A stretch of 61,053 bases of DNA from Ectopseudomonas khazarica (GCF_004521985.1 NZ_SBHZ01000025.1:1-61053); one strand, 5' to 3'. Counted from the first letter of the stretch, positions 1-8,994 are shown. Notes: a model not told the origin generated them from the sequence alone. Numbers and translations: made by a program.

Positions 1-335
1 CCCCTGCAAAACGCGCCCCCGCAAATGGTCGAGACCGCTCCGAGGAGGATGCCCGCCATCCATTCGCGGGCGGTATGGACCCGCAATGCAAACAGCAGCA
101 CGGCGATAGCTGGTTGGGGGTACCGCAAAGGTCAATCCCTTAACGACAGAAGCCTAAAGGGACTCAGCCCAGTAGTACAGGTTAGATTCAGCCTTTGCGG
201 AAGCAATGTGGTCAGTAAGACTGGCCAACTAGGCAGCGATATGAAAACCCGCACATTTTCCCGGTTTTCTGTTATTTCGCAAGCATGACAAAGGGATGAC
301 GCCGGAAAGCGGTTCAGCAGGCCCTGCGGATCAGG
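1..335. other. Intergenic region downstream of ihfB, no gene recognised
   Basis: No convincing coding region is visible here; the one 87-codon open frame on the plus strand has no recognisable family and lacks the third-position GC bias of the neighbours. A short inverted repeat (GAAAACC at 243-249, GGTTTTC at 263-269, 13-base loop) lies about 65 bases past the ihfB stop and could form a weak hairpin in the ihfB transcript, but no T-run follows it. The stretch is less GC-rich than the rest of the window. In several pseudomonads the O-antigen cluster starts on this side of ihfB, so the region may be a leader or promoter for genes to the left; that is inference. Confidence 0.4.
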
Positions 336-620
336 TCACTCGTCTTCATTGACCCGATCCCGCAGCTCCTTGCCTGGCTTGAAATGCGGCACGAACTTGC
401 CGTCCAGGCGCACCGACTGGCCGGTTTTCGGGTTGCGCCCTACGCGCGGGGCGCGGTAGTGCAGGGAGAAGCTGCCGAAGCCACGGATCTCGATGCGATC
501 CCCTGTCGCCAGCGCCTGGGACATCTGCTCCAGCATGGTCTTGATGGCCAGCTCGACATCCTTGGAGGAGAGCTGACCCTGGTGAGTGACGATTCGTTCG
601 ATCAACTCCGACTTGGTCAT
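336..620 (-). CDS. ihfB: Integration host factor subunit beta
   Basis: This 94-residue protein is the beta chain of IHF, the heterodimeric nucleoid protein that bends DNA sharply and supports sigma-54 promoters, recombination and replication initiation. The family pattern is clear: an N-terminal helical dimerisation part starting MTKSELIER, then the beta-arm region with GFGSFSLHYR and GRNPKTG around residues 47-66, the proline-tipped DNA-intercalating arm. The length is normal for the family. A purine-rich Shine-Dalgarno (AGAAGGG) sits just ahead of the ATG. It follows rpsA on the same strand, the arrangement usual in gammaproteobacteria, but a strong terminator between the two suggests it also has its own promoter in the 265-base gap. 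Identification is secure. Confidence 0.97.
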   Translation of the reverse strand: MTKSELIERIVTHQGQLSSKDVELAIKTMLEQMSQALATGDRIEIRGFGSFSLHYRAPRVGRNPKTGQSVRLDGKFVPHFKPGKELRDRVNEDE

Positions 621-835
621 GGTTTTCCCTTCTTTTTCAAGCGGCTAGAAGACTCGATGGATCGGTTTTAGCACGCTGGTCAGCTTTTGAACAGCCCAAA
701 AAACAAGGTGTTAGCGCAATATCCGGATTGAGAGTTGATGACTCAGGCATAAGCGCCGCATCAGGCACACATTCAGCGGGCGCAGCGAGTGCCACCGTCG
801 CCGCATGCCAGCGGACCGATGAGCGCTGCAGAAAC

Positions 836-866
836 GAAAAAGGGCGGCCCGAGGGCCGCCCTTTTC
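836..866 (-). terminator. Rho-independent terminator after rpsA
   Basis: A perfect 9-bp GC stem (GGGCGGCCC at 842-850, its complement at 853-861) with a 2-base loop is followed on the minus strand by a run of T residues. It begins about 20 bases past the rpsA stop codon. It should end most rpsA transcripts, so ihfB expression probably depends on read-through or on a promoter in the remaining gap (621-835), where I cannot assign a confident -35/-10 pair. Confidence 0.85.
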
Positions 867-885
867 TTCGATGAATTACCTGAAC

Positions 886-2568
886 TTAGTTCTGGTTTTC
901 CATCTGAGCACGGATCAGATCACCAATGGTGGTCGGGCCGGTGCTTTCAACGTCTTGCTTGTTACGCAGTTCCTTCATCGCGTCCTTCTCGTCCTCGACG
1001 TCTTTCGACTTGATGGACAGGCTGATAACGCGGGACTTGCGGTCAACGCTGATGATCTTGGCTTCTACTTCGTCGCCTTCCTTCAGGACGTTGCGCGCGT
1101 CTTCAACGCGGTCACGGCTGATTTCGGAAGCTTTCAGAGTGGCTTCGATCTCGTTGCCCAGGTCGATGATGGCGCCCTTGGCATCCACTTCCTTCACAAC
1201 GCCGCGGACGATGGTGCCCTTGTCGTTGAGGGAGACGTAGTTGCTGAACGGATCGTCTTCCAGCTGCTTGATGCCCAGGGAGATGCGCTCGCGCTCCGGG
1301 TCGACCGACAGGATGACGGTTTCCAGCTCGTCGCCCTTCTTGAAGCGACGCACGGCTTCTTCGCCGGCTTCGTTCCAGGAGATGTCGGACAGGTGAACCA
1401 GGCCGTCGATGCCGCCGTCCAGACCAATGAAGATACCGAAATCGGTGATCGACTTGATGGTGCCGGAGATCTTGTCACCCTTGTTGAACTGACCGGAGAA
1501 GTCTTCCCACGGGTTGGTCTTGCACTGCTTGATACCCAGGGAGATACGACGACGCTCTTCGTCGATGTCCAGAACCATGACTTCCACTTCGTCGCCGACG
1601 TTGACGACTTTCGACGGGTGGATGTTCTTGTTGGTCCAGTCCATTTCGGAAACGTGCACCAGACCTTCAACGCCTTCTTCCAGCTCAGCGAAGCAGCCGT
1701 AGTCGGTCAGGTTGGTGACGCGCGCCATGACGCGGGTGTTTTCCGGGTAACGGGCTTTGATGGCAACCCATGGGTCTTCGCCCAGTTGCTTCAGGCCCAG
1801 GGATACGCGGTTGCGCTCGCGGTCGTACTTCAGAACCTTGACGTCGATCTCGTCGCCAACGTTGACGATTTCGGACGGGTGCTTGATGCGCTTCCAGGCC
1901 ATGTCGGTGATGTGCAGCAGACCATCTACGCCGCCCAGGTCAACGAACGCACCGTAGTCGGTGAGGTTCTTGACGATACCTTTGACCTGCTGGCCTTCCT
2001 GCAGGGATTCCAGCAGAGCTTCGCGCTCGGCGCTGTTCTCGGCTTCCAGGACACTGCGACGGGAAACGACAACGTTGTTGCGCTTCTGGTCCAGCTTGAT
2101 GACCTTGAATTCCAGCTCTTTGCCTTCCAGGTGAGTGGTATCACGCACCGGACGGACGTCGACCAGGGAACCCGGCAGGAACGCGCGGATGCCGTTGACG
2201 TCAACGGTGAAGCCGCCTTTGACCTTACCGTTGATAACGCCCTTGACCACTTCTTCAGCGTTGAACGCAGCTTCCAGAACCAGCCAGGATTCAGCGCGCT
2301 TGGCTTTCTCGCGGGACAGCTTGGTTTCACCGAAGCCATCTTCAACCGCGTCCAGCGCAACGTGGACTTCGTCACCGACCTTGATGGTCAGCTCGCCTTG
2401 TTCGTTGAAGAACTGGTCGAGCGGGATGACGCCCTCGGACTTCAGGCCGGCGTGTACGGTAACCCAGTCACCGTCGATGTCGACCACGATACCGGTGATG
2501 ATGGCACCCGGCTGCATGTCGAGGGATTTCAGGCTTTCTTCAAATAGTTCTGCAAAGCTTTCGCTCAT
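886..2568 (-). CDS. rpsA: 30S ribosomal protein S1
   Basis: This 560-residue protein is the large mRNA-binding ribosomal protein S1, which recruits and unfolds mRNA on the 30S subunit. Six S1 (OB-fold) repeats can be read in order: two divergent ribosome-binding repeats in the first ~170 residues, then four similar RNA-binding repeats, each with the pattern V(K)NLTDYGAFVDL ... GLLHITDM ... VSLGLKQL, starting near residues 190, 275, 362 and 449. The length is typical for gammaproteobacteria. The start ATG is preceded by an AACAGGAATC ribosome site. It lies between cmk and ihfB as in related genomes. The leader holds hairpins that might serve autogenous control by S1, which is known in E. coli but not demonstrated here. 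Confidence 0.98.
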   Translation of the reverse strand: MSESFAELFEESLKSLDMQPGAIITGIVVDIDGDWVTVHAGLKSEGVIPLDQFFNEQGELTIKVGDEVHVALDAVEDGFGETKLSREKAKRAESWLVLEAAFNAEEVVKGVINGKVKGGFTVDVNGIRAFLPGSLVDVRPVRDTTHLEGKELEFKVIKLDQKRNNVVVSRRSVLEAENSAEREALLESLQEGQQVKGIVKNLTDYGAFVDLGGVDGLLHITDMAWKRIKHPSEIVNVGDEIDVKVLKYDRERNRVSLGLKQLGEDPWVAIKARYPENTRVMARVTNLTDYGCFAELEEGVEGLVHVSEMDWTNKNIHPSKVVNVGDEVEVMVLDIDEERRRISLGIKQCKTNPWEDFSGQFNKGDKISGTIKSITDFGIFIGLDGGIDGLVHLSDISWNEAGEEAVRRFKKGDELETVILSVDPERERISLGIKQLEDDPFSNYVSLNDKGTIVRGVVKEVDAKGAIIDLGNEIEATLKASEISRDRVEDARNVLKEGDEVEAKIISVDRKSRVISLSIKSKDVEDEKDAMKELRNKQDVESTGPTTIGDLIRAQMENQN

Positions 2569-2606
2569 GTTGATTCCTGTTGATCAAGGGCGGGGATTCG
2601 CCCAAA

Positions 2607-2626
2607 CCACATTCCAGACCATGTGG
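2607..2626 (-). promoter_or_regulatory. Small hairpin in the rpsA leader
   Basis: CCACAT at 2607-2612 pairs with ATGTGG at 2621-2626 around an 8-base loop, about 40 bases ahead of the rpsA start codon. E. coli rpsA carries leader hairpins needed for efficient, S1-autoregulated translation. This hairpin is in the right place for a similar role, but the sequence alone does not prove it. Confidence 0.3.
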
Positions 2627-2638
2627 GTTCGTTCATGT

Positions 2639-2681
2639 AAAAAGAGGCCTGCGGGACAAGGACTGGTCTCCCGCATGCCTC
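2639..2681 (-). terminator. Terminator or attenuator between cmk and rpsA
   Basis: A 13-bp stem with one mismatch (2644-2656 with 2669-2681, 12-base loop) is followed on the minus strand by TTTTT at 2643-2639. It lies 36 bases past the cmk stop. As a classical Rho-independent terminator it would separate the aromatic-acid/cmk transcript from rpsA, and imply an rpsA promoter within about 70 bases of its start or regulated read-through. Confidence 0.75.
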
Positions 2682-2716
2682 CTTGCGAGCTTTCCGACTT
2701 AGGACAGCCGGAGCTC

Positions 2717-3382
2717 TTACCCGGCGAGATCGCGCTCGGCGACCTCACGCAGAATTCGTTCTAGCACTTGCTCGATGGAAAGCTCGGTCGAATCCAGCAG
2801 GATTGCGTCTGCGGCAGGCTTCAGCGGTGCCACTGCGCGCTGGGTATCGCGCTCATCGCGCGCCCGAATCTCATCGAGAAGACTCGCGAGATTAACATCA
2901 TCGCCCTTGGCCTTCAACTGCAGGTAGCGGCGGCGAGCACGTTCCTCGGCGCTGGCCGTAAGGAAAACCTTCAGCGGCGCCTCGGTGAACACCACCGTTC
3001 CCATGTCGCGGCCATCGGCGACCAGGCCCGGCATTTCCTGGAACGCGCGCTGACGCTGCAGCAGCGCTTCACGCACCGCCGGCAGCGAGGCGACCATGGA
3101 AGCGCCCGCCCCCACCTGCTCGTTGCGGATGGCGTCGGTGACCTCCTCGCCTTCGAGGATGATGCGCTTGTCGATGAACTGCACATCCAGATGCGCCGCC
3201 AGTTGCTTGAGCGCTTCCTCGTTGGTCAGGTCGATGCCGTGATTACCGGCGGCGAAGGCCAGCAGGCGATACAGGGCGCCGGAGTCGAGCAGGTTCCAGC
3301 CCAGCTGCTTGGCCAGCAGCGCGCAGAGCGTGCCCTTGCCCGAGCCGCTCGGCCCGTCGACGGTGATGACCGGGGCGCTCAT
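2717..3382 (-). CDS. cmk: Cytidylate kinase
   Basis: This 221-residue enzyme phosphorylates CMP and dCMP with ATP to the diphosphates, recycling pyrimidine nucleotides from RNA turnover and lipid synthesis. The N-terminal P-loop GPSGSGKGT is at residues 10-18, followed by the DSGALYRLLA nucleotide-binding segment and the VADGRDMGTVVF motif near residue 124 that is diagnostic for bacterial CMP kinase. Length and order match the family. Its ATG overlaps the stop codon of the upstream tyrA-aroA gene by four bases (ATGA), so the two are very likely translationally coupled. A terminator follows the gene. Confidence 0.97.
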   Translation of the reverse strand: MSAPVITVDGPSGSGKGTLCALLAKQLGWNLLDSGALYRLLAFAAGNHGIDLTNEEALKQLAAHLDVQFIDKRIILEGEEVTDAIRNEQVGAGASMVASLPAVREALLQRQRAFQEMPGLVADGRDMGTVVFTEAPLKVFLTASAEERARRRYLQLKAKGDDVNLASLLDEIRARDERDTQRAVAPLKPAADAILLDSTELSIEQVLERILREVAERDLAG

Positions 3383-5619
3383 GCCTTGCCCTCTTCTGCC
3401 ACGTTGATGCCCACTTCGGCCGCCAGGGCGAGGAAGTTGGGGAAGGACGTGGCGACATTGGCACAGTCGTGAATGCGGATCGGCGCGCTGGCACGCAGCG
3501 AGGCGACGCTGAAGGACATGGCGATGCGGTGATCGCCGTGCGCCCAGACCTCACCACCACCGATGGCGCCGCCTTCGATGACGATACCGTCCGGGGTCGG
3601 CTCGGCCTTGACGCCCAGCGCGACCAGACCATCGGCCATGACCTGGATACGATCGGACTCCTTGACCCGCAGCTCTTCGGCGCCGCGCAGCACGGTGCGG
3701 CCTTCGGCGCAGGCAGCAGCCACGAACAGCACGGGGAACTCGTCGATGGCCAGCGGCACCAGATCTTCCGGGATATCGATGCCCTTGAGCCTGGCCGCGC
3801 GCACACGGATGTCCGCAACCGGCTCGCCGCCGACTTCACGCTGGTTCTCCAGGGTGATGTCGCCGCCCATCAGTTTGAGGATGTCGATCACACCGGTACG
3901 GGTCGGGTTGATGCCCACATGCTCGAGCACCAACTCGGAACCCTCGGCGATGCTGGCAGCGACCAGAAAGAAGGCCGCCGAGGAAATGTCGGCCGGCACC
4001 TCGATACGGGTCGCGCTGAGTTTGTGCCCGGACTCGACGCACGCCGTGGCACCCTCGACGCTGACGGGATAGCCGAAGCCGCGCAGCATGCGCTCGGTGT
4101 GGTCGCGAGTCGGCGCCGGCTCGGTCACCGAGGTGCTGCCAGCGGCGTACAGGCCGGCCAGCAACAGGCAGGATTTGACCTGGGCACTGGCCATCGGCAT
4201 CTCGTAAGCCATGCCGGTCAGGCGCTGGCCACCCTTGATGGTCAGCGGCGGACGACCTTCCGGAGCGGTCTCGATCACCGCGCCCATTTCCCGCAGCGGC
4301 TTGGCCACGCGATTCATCGGGCGCTTGGACAGCGAGGCATCACCGGTCAGGGTGGTATCGAACGGCTGCGCGGCCAGCAGCCCCGAGAGCAGGCGCATGG
4401 AGGTACCGGAGTTACCCATGTACAGCGGGCCGGCCGGCGCCTTCAGGCCATTGAGCCCGACACCATGGATGGTCACGCGGCCATGATGCGGGCCTTCGAT
4501 GACCACGCCCATGTCGCGAAACGCCTGCAGGGTAGCCAGGGCATCTTCACCCTCGAGGAAACCCTCGACCTCGGTCGTGCCTTCGGCCAGCGAACCCAGC
4601 ATGATCGAACGATGCGAGATGGATTTGTCACCGGGTACGCGAATACGGCCGGCCAGCGAGCTACCGGGTTTTGCCAGGAAAATCAGATCGGTCGAGTGCA
4701 TAGCGTCCACATAGGCCCTGCGGGCCAGAATTTTGCTGAAATGTTCGCGGGCCACACGGGCGCGGGTGAACACGCCCAGCAGTTGATGCCCATCCCCAGC
4801 GTCGACCGCGTCGCGCAGGGCGTCGAGGTCGTCGCGAAACGTGTCCAGCGTACGCAGCACGGCCTCGCGATTGGCGAGGAAGATATCGTGCCACATCACC
4901 GGATCACTGCCGGCGATCCGCGTGAAATCGCGGAAACCACCAGCGGCGTAACGGAAAATCTCCAGGTTCTCGCTGCGCTTGGCCAGCGAGTCGACCAGGG
5001 TGAAAGCCAGCAGATGCGGGAGATGACTGGTCGCGGCGAGCACCTGGTCATGATGCTCCACCTCCATCACCTCCACAGCCGCCCCCAGCTCGCGCCACAG
5101 GCTCTCGACCAGCGCCACGGCTGACTCATCGCTGTGCTCGCAAGGCGTGAGGATGACCTTGTGCCGGCGGAACAAGCCGGCGTTGGCAGCCTCCACACCG
5201 CTCTGCTCGGAACCGGCGATCGGGTGCCCGGGCACCAGGCGCACGTGCTTGCCGGCGAAGGCCAGGCGCGCGGCGCGCACGACATTGCCCTTGGCACTGC
5301 CGACATCGGTCAGCACCGCCGTGCCGAGATCGAGCTTCGCCAGCTCGGCGAGCAGCTTCTCCATGGCCAGGATAGGCACTGCCAGCTGGATGACATCGGC
5401 ACCCTGACAGGCGGTGGCCAGGTCAGACTCGCAGCGATCGACCACCCCCAGCTGCACGGCCAGTCGCCGTGACTCGGCATCCAGGTCGACCCCCACCACT
5501 TCGCGACACAGGCCACGCTCACGCAGCCCCTTGGCGAAGGAGCCACCGATCAACCCGAGGCCCACCACCACGAGGCGGCCGATCTTAGGAGCATTCGATT
5601 GCACGGCCGTTACAGTCAC
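3379..5619 (-). CDS. tyrA-aroA: Bifunctional prephenate dehydrogenase / EPSP synthase
   Basis: This 746-residue fusion carries two shikimate-branch activities. Residues about 1-300 are a TyrA dehydrogenase: the Rossmann motif VVVGLGLIGGS is near residue 18 and the HPIAGSE substrate motif near residue 132. From about residue 308 an EPSP synthase begins (LIFLAKPGSSLAGR), with the GDKSISHR phosphate-binding motif, GNSGTSMRLL, and a late KESDRI segment typical of AroA. TyrA oxidises prephenate or arogenate toward tyrosine; AroA joins PEP to shikimate-3-phosphate. The fusion is a hallmark of Pseudomonas and relatives. It overlaps hisC upstream and cmk downstream by four bases each, indicating one tightly coupled transcript. 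Confidence 0.97.
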   Translation of the reverse strand: MTVTAVQSNAPKIGRLVVVGLGLIGGSFAKGLRERGLCREVVGVDLDAESRRLAVQLGVVDRCESDLATACQGADVIQLAVPILAMEKLLAELAKLDLGTAVLTDVGSAKGNVVRAARLAFAGKHVRLVPGHPIAGSEQSGVEAANAGLFRRHKVILTPCEHSDESAVALVESLWRELGAAVEVMEVEHHDQVLAATSHLPHLLAFTLVDSLAKRSENLEIFRYAAGGFRDFTRIAGSDPVMWHDIFLANREAVLRTLDTFRDDLDALRDAVDAGDGHQLLGVFTRARVAREHFSKILARRAYVDAMHSTDLIFLAKPGSSLAGRIRVPGDKSISHRSIMLGSLAEGTTEVEGFLEGEDALATLQAFRDMGVVIEGPHHGRVTIHGVGLNGLKAPAGPLYMGNSGTSMRLLSGLLAAQPFDTTLTGDASLSKRPMNRVAKPLREMGAVIETAPEGRPPLTIKGGQRLTGMAYEMPMASAQVKSCLLLAGLYAAGSTSVTEPAPTRDHTERMLRGFGYPVSVEGATACVESGHKLSATRIEVPADISSAAFFLVAASIAEGSELVLEHVGINPTRTGVIDILKLMGGDITLENQREVGGEPVADIRVRAARLKGIDIPEDLVPLAIDEFPVLFVAAACAEGRTVLRGAEELRVKESDRIQVMADGLVALGVKAEPTPDGIVIEGGAIGGGEVWAHGDHRIAMSFSVASLRASAPIRIHDCANVATSFPNFLALAAEVGINVAEEGKA

Positions 5620-6725
5620 GCCGAGAGCACCTTGGCCAGCGCCTCGAGGAAGCGTGCGTTCTCCCTCGGCAAACCGATGGAAACGCGCAGGAAGTTCGGC
5701 ATGCGGTAGCCCGCCATCGGCCGCACGATCACCCCTTCGCGCAGCAGCGCCTGGTTGATCGCGGCGGTGTCACGCCCGAAGTCGACGGCAATGAAGTTGC
5801 CCTTGGACGGAATCCAGCCGAGCCCCAGGGCACGCAAGCCGTCTTCCAGCTGCTGCATGCCGGCGTCATTGAGACGACGGCTCTCGGCCAGGTAGTCGCT
5901 GTCGGCCAGGGCCGCGCAGGCGGCGGCCAGCGCCAGGCTGTTGACGTTGAACGGCTGCCGCACCCGGTTGAGCACGTCGGCGATGGCCGGCGAGCTGATC
6001 GCGTAGCCGACCCGCAGCGACGCCAGGCCATAAGCCTTGGAGAAGGTACGCGAGACCAGCAGATTGGGATAACGCGCCAGGTAGTCCAGACCATCCGGCA
6101 GCTCATCACCCTCGGCGTACTCGATATAGGCCTCGTCCAGCACCACCAGCACCGACTCCGGCACCTTGGCCAGGAAGGCTTCCAGCGCCTCGGGACCGAA
6201 CCAGGTACCGGTCGGGTTGTTGGGGTTGGCGATGAACACGACGCGGGTGTCGTCGTCGATCGCGGCGAGCATTGCGTCCAGATCGTGACCATAGTCCCGG
6301 GCCGGCACGATCTTGCCCTGGGCACCGACAGCCTGAGTGGCGATGGGGTACACGGCGAAGGCGTAGTCGCTGAACACGGCATTGAGGCCCGGCGCCAGGT
6401 AGGCGCGAGCGACCAGCTCGAGGATGTCGTTGGAACCATTGCCCAGGGTGACCTGCGCTGCATCGACAGCATAGCGGCTGGCCAGGGCAGCCTTGAGGGT
6501 GAAACCGTTGCCATCCGGATAGCGGGTCAGCTCATCCAGTTCGGCACGAATCGCCGCCAGCACCTTGTCGCTGGGGCCCAGCGGGTTCTCGTTGCTGGCC
6601 AGCTTGACGATACCGGCCGGATCGAGCCCCAGCTCGCGAGCCAGCTCATCGACCGGCTTGCCTGGAACGTAGGGGGAAAGCTTCTGCACGCCTGGCTGGG
6701 CCAGGGTCAGGAAATCACAAGTCAT
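5616..6725 (-). CDS. hisC: Histidinol-phosphate / aromatic aminotransferase HisC
   Basis: This PLP-dependent class I/II aminotransferase of 369 residues interconverts imidazole acetol phosphate and histidinol phosphate; in this supraoperon context the HisHb-type paralogue is also linked to aromatic transamination (established for pseudomonads, not shown here). The PLP lysine lies in SRTFSKAYGLASLRVGY (Lys230 with the start chosen), with the ANPNNPTG and LDEAY motifs upstream. I chose the ATG at 6725, which has a GAGG ribosome site 9 bases ahead, over an in-frame TTG five codons earlier. The stop overlaps the tyrA-aroA start by four bases. The 87-base gap to pheA holds a repeat element. Confidence 0.93.
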   Translation of the reverse strand: MTCDFLTLAQPGVQKLSPYVPGKPVDELARELGLDPAGIVKLASNENPLGPSDKVLAAIRAELDELTRYPDGNGFTLKAALASRYAVDAAQVTLGNGSNDILELVARAYLAPGLNAVFSDYAFAVYPIATQAVGAQGKIVPARDYGHDLDAMLAAIDDDTRVVFIANPNNPTGTWFGPEALEAFLAKVPESVLVVLDEAYIEYAEGDELPDGLDYLARYPNLLVSRTFSKAYGLASLRVGYAISSPAIADVLNRVRQPFNVNSLALAAACAALADSDYLAESRRLNDAGMQQLEDGLRALGLGWIPSKGNFIAVDFGRDTAAINQALLREGVIVRPMAGYRMPNFLRVSIGLPRENARFLEALAKVLSA

Positions 6726-6812
6726 AGCTGCAAGCCTCAAGCTCTAAGCCGCAAGCCAGGAGCCAGAGCGCCGCTCACTTGCAGCCTGTGGCTCGCAGCT
6801 TGTGGCTGCAGT
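6726..6812. repeat. CTTGCAGC-rich imperfect inverted repeat (copy A)
   Basis: The gap between pheA and hisC consists almost entirely of CTGCAAGC / GCTTGCAG-like words in both orientations: the left part reads AGCTGCAAGCCTCAAGC and the right part CTTGCAGCCTGTGGCTCGCA, so the two halves can fold on each other. The same words recur in the gaps at 16205-16240 and 31999-32050, indicating a small dispersed intergenic repeat family. Its effect on the pheA-hisC transcript is unknown. Confidence 0.6.
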
Positions 6813-7907
6813 TTAAAGTACCGCCTTCGGATAGGAACCCAGCACCTTCAGCGCCACGGCTTCCTGAGCCAGTTTTTCCAGCACGTCCTTGATCAGCGGA
6901 TCGCGGTGGTGGCCGATGAAGTCGATGAAGAACACATAGGTCCACTTGCCGCTGCGCGACGGACGGGTCTCGATGCGGGTCAGATCGATGCCGTTGTTGT
7001 GGAACGGCACCAGCAGCTCGTGCAAGGCACCCGGCTTGTTGCGCATGGAGACGATGATCGACGTCTTGTCGTCGCCGGTCGGCGGCACTTCCTGGCTGCC
7101 GATGATGAGGAAGCGCGTGGAGTTGTCCGGGCGATCCTCGATCTTCTCGGCCAGCTTGGTCAGGCCATACAGGTTGGCGGCCATGTCACCGGCGATGGCC
7201 GCGCTGTTCCACTCGCTCTTCACGCGCTTGGCCGCATCGGCATTGCTGGAAACCGCCACGCGCTCGACGTTGGGGTAATGCGCATCCAGCCACTTGCGGC
7301 ACTGCGCCAGCGACTGGGCATGGGAATAGATACGGGTGATCTTGTCGGTCTTGGTGGTCTCGCCCACCAGCAGGTGATGGTGAATGCGCAGCTCCACCTC
7401 ACCGCAGATAACCATGTCGTGCTCGAGGAAGCTGTCCAGCGTGTGGTTGATCGCCCCTTCGGTGGAGTTCTCCACCGGCACCACGCCGAAGTTCACCGCG
7501 CCGGCGGCGACCTCGCGGAACACCTCGTCGATGGCGGCCATCGGCACGCTGACCACCGCATGGCCGAAGTGCTTCATCGCCGCTGCCTGGCTGAAGGTGC
7601 CTTCCGGGCCGAGGTAGGCGACTTTCAGCGGGTTCTCCAGGGCCAGGCAGGAGGACATGATTTCGCGGAACAGCCGCGCCATCTCCTCGTTGCCCAACGG
7701 CCCCTGGTTGCGCTCCATCACGCGCTTGAGCACCTGGGCTTCACGCTCGGGACGGTAGAAGACGGGCGACTCGCCCTCCTTCAGTTCCTTCATCTTCACC
7801 CGCGCGACTTCTTCGGCGCAGCGCGCACGGTCGCTGATCAGCTCGAGGATGCGCTCGTCGAGGTTGTCGATGCGAACCCGCAGCGCCTGCAGTTCCTGCT
7901 CGGACAT
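6813..7907 (-). CDS. pheA: P-protein: chorismate mutase / prephenate dehydratase
   Basis: This 364-residue bifunctional enzyme converts chorismate to prephenate and then to phenylpyruvate, committing carbon to phenylalanine. An AroQ-type chorismate mutase helix bundle spans about residues 1-90 (LRVRIDNLDERILELISDR). The prephenate dehydratase domain starts at VAYLGPEGTFSQAA and contains the NSTRF catalytic motif. A C-terminal ACT domain has PGALHELL and a variant IETRPSR, where the usual phenylalanine-binding ESRP reads ETRP. I start at ATG 7907, ten bases after an AAGGAG site; an ATG three codons upstream sits too close to that site. The start is one base from the serC stop, so the two are coupled. 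Confidence 0.95.
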   Translation of the reverse strand: MSEQELQALRVRIDNLDERILELISDRARCAEEVARVKMKELKEGESPVFYRPEREAQVLKRVMERNQGPLGNEEMARLFREIMSSCLALENPLKVAYLGPEGTFSQAAAMKHFGHAVVSVPMAAIDEVFREVAAGAVNFGVVPVENSTEGAINHTLDSFLEHDMVICGEVELRIHHHLLVGETTKTDKITRIYSHAQSLAQCRKWLDAHYPNVERVAVSSNADAAKRVKSEWNSAAIAGDMAANLYGLTKLAEKIEDRPDNSTRFLIIGSQEVPPTGDDKTSIIVSMRNKPGALHELLVPFHNNGIDLTRIETRPSRSGKWTYVFFIDFIGHHRDPLIKDVLEKLAQEAVALKVLGSYPKAVL

Positions 7908-7908
7908 G

Positions 7909-8994
7909 TCAGCCATGCTCCTTCTCGAACTCGACCATGTAGGCCACCAGCGCCTCGACCGCATCCAGGCCGACGGCATTGTAGATGGAGGCGCGCATGC
8001 CCCCCACCGAGCGGTGCCCCTTGAGGTTGAGCAGGCCACGCTCGTCGGCGCCGGCCAGGAACACCTTGTCCAGCTTCTCGTCGGCCAGACGGAATGGCAC
8101 GTTCATCCAGGAGCGCGCATTGTGCGCAACCGGGTTGCTGTAGAAGTCGCTGTCGTCGATGGTCTTGTACAGCAGGTCTTTCTTGGCGCGGTTGATGCGC
8201 TCCATGGCCTCGACGCCGCCCTGCTCCTTCAGCCACTGGAACACCAGGCCGGAGAGGTACCAGGAATAGGTCGCCGGGGTGTTGTACATCGAGCCGTTGT
8301 CCGCCGAGACCTTGTAGTCGAGCATGGTCGGGCAGCTCGAACGAGCGCGGCCGAGCAGGTCTTCACGAACGATCACCACCACCAGGCCGCTGGGGCCGAT
8401 GTTCTTCTGCGCACCGGCGTAGATCAGGCCGAACTGCGAGACATCCAGCGGACGCGAGAGGATGTCCGAGGACATGTCCGCCACCAGGGGCGTGTCGCCC
8501 ACCTGCGGAATCCAGTCGAACTGCAGGCCGCCGATGGTTTCGTTGCTGCAGTAATGCACGTAGGCGGCATCTTTCGACAGCTGCCAGTCGTTCTGCCCGG
8601 GAATGGCGAAATAGTCGTGCGCCTTGGCGCTGGCGGCGACATTGATGGCGCCATAGCGACGCGCTTCTTCGATGGCCTTCTTCGACCAGATACCGGTCTC
8701 GACGTAATCCGCCACGCCGTCTTCCGGCAGCAGGTTCAGCGGGATCTCGGCGAACTGCTGGCTGGCACCGCCCTGCAGGAACAGCACCTTGTAATCACTG
8801 GGCACAGCGAGCAGATCGCGCAGGTCCTGTTCGGCCTGGCTGGCGATGGCCACGTACTCGTCGCTACGGTGACTCATCTCCATGACCGACAGGCCCTTGC
8901 CCTGCCAGTCGAGCATTTCGGCCTGGGCACGTTGCAGTACAGCGGTCGGCAGCGCGGCCGGGCCAGCGCAGAAGTTAAAAGCTCGCTTGCTCAC
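7909..8994 (-). CDS. serC: Phosphoserine aminotransferase
   Basis: This 361-residue PLP enzyme transfers an amino group from glutamate to 3-phosphohydroxypyruvate (serine synthesis) and acts on the analogous vitamin B6 precursor. Family signatures are the N-terminal FNFCAGPAALP, the GGASQQFAEIPLNLL phosphate-binding segment near residue 75, and the PLP lysine in AGAQKNIGPSGL near residue 198. Length is normal. It is the first gene of the serC-pheA-hisC-tyrA/aroA-cmk supraoperon, and its stop lies one base from the pheA start. The promoter should be in the 119-base gap after gyrA, which is dominated by a large palindrome. Confidence 0.97.
   Translation of the reverse strand: MSKRAFNFCAGPAALPTAVLQRAQAEMLDWQGKGLSVMEMSHRSDEYVAIASQAEQDLRDLLAVPSDYKVLFLQGGASQQFAEIPLNLLPEDGVADYVETGIWSKKAIEEARRYGAINVAASAKAHDYFAIPGQNDWQLSKDAAYVHYCSNETIGGLQFDWIPQVGDTPLVADMSSDILSRPLDVSQFGLIYAGAQKNIGPSGLVVVIVREDLLGRARSSCPTMLDYKVSADNGSMYNTPATYSWYLSGLVFQWLKEQGGVEAMERINRAKKDLLYKTIDDSDFYSNPVAHNARSWMNVPFRLADEKLDKVFLAGADERGLLNLKGHRSVGGMRASIYNAVGLDAVEALVAYMVEFEKEHG

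Noticed and set aside
90..150. JUMPstart-like sequence (GATAGCTGGTTGGGGGTA) near an expected O-antigen locus
   Set aside because: The match is partial, the ops core GGCGGTAG is missing, and the orientation is opposite to the strand expected for a cluster downstream of ihfB.
871..2547. A 558-codon open frame on the plus strand
   Set aside because: It is antisense to rpsA across its full length, has no family features, and arises from the third-position GC bias of the S1 gene.
3379..5619. tyrA-aroA as a possible sequencing-error fusion
   Set aside because: The fusion of prephenate dehydrogenase and EPSP synthase is established across Pseudomonas, and both domains are intact.
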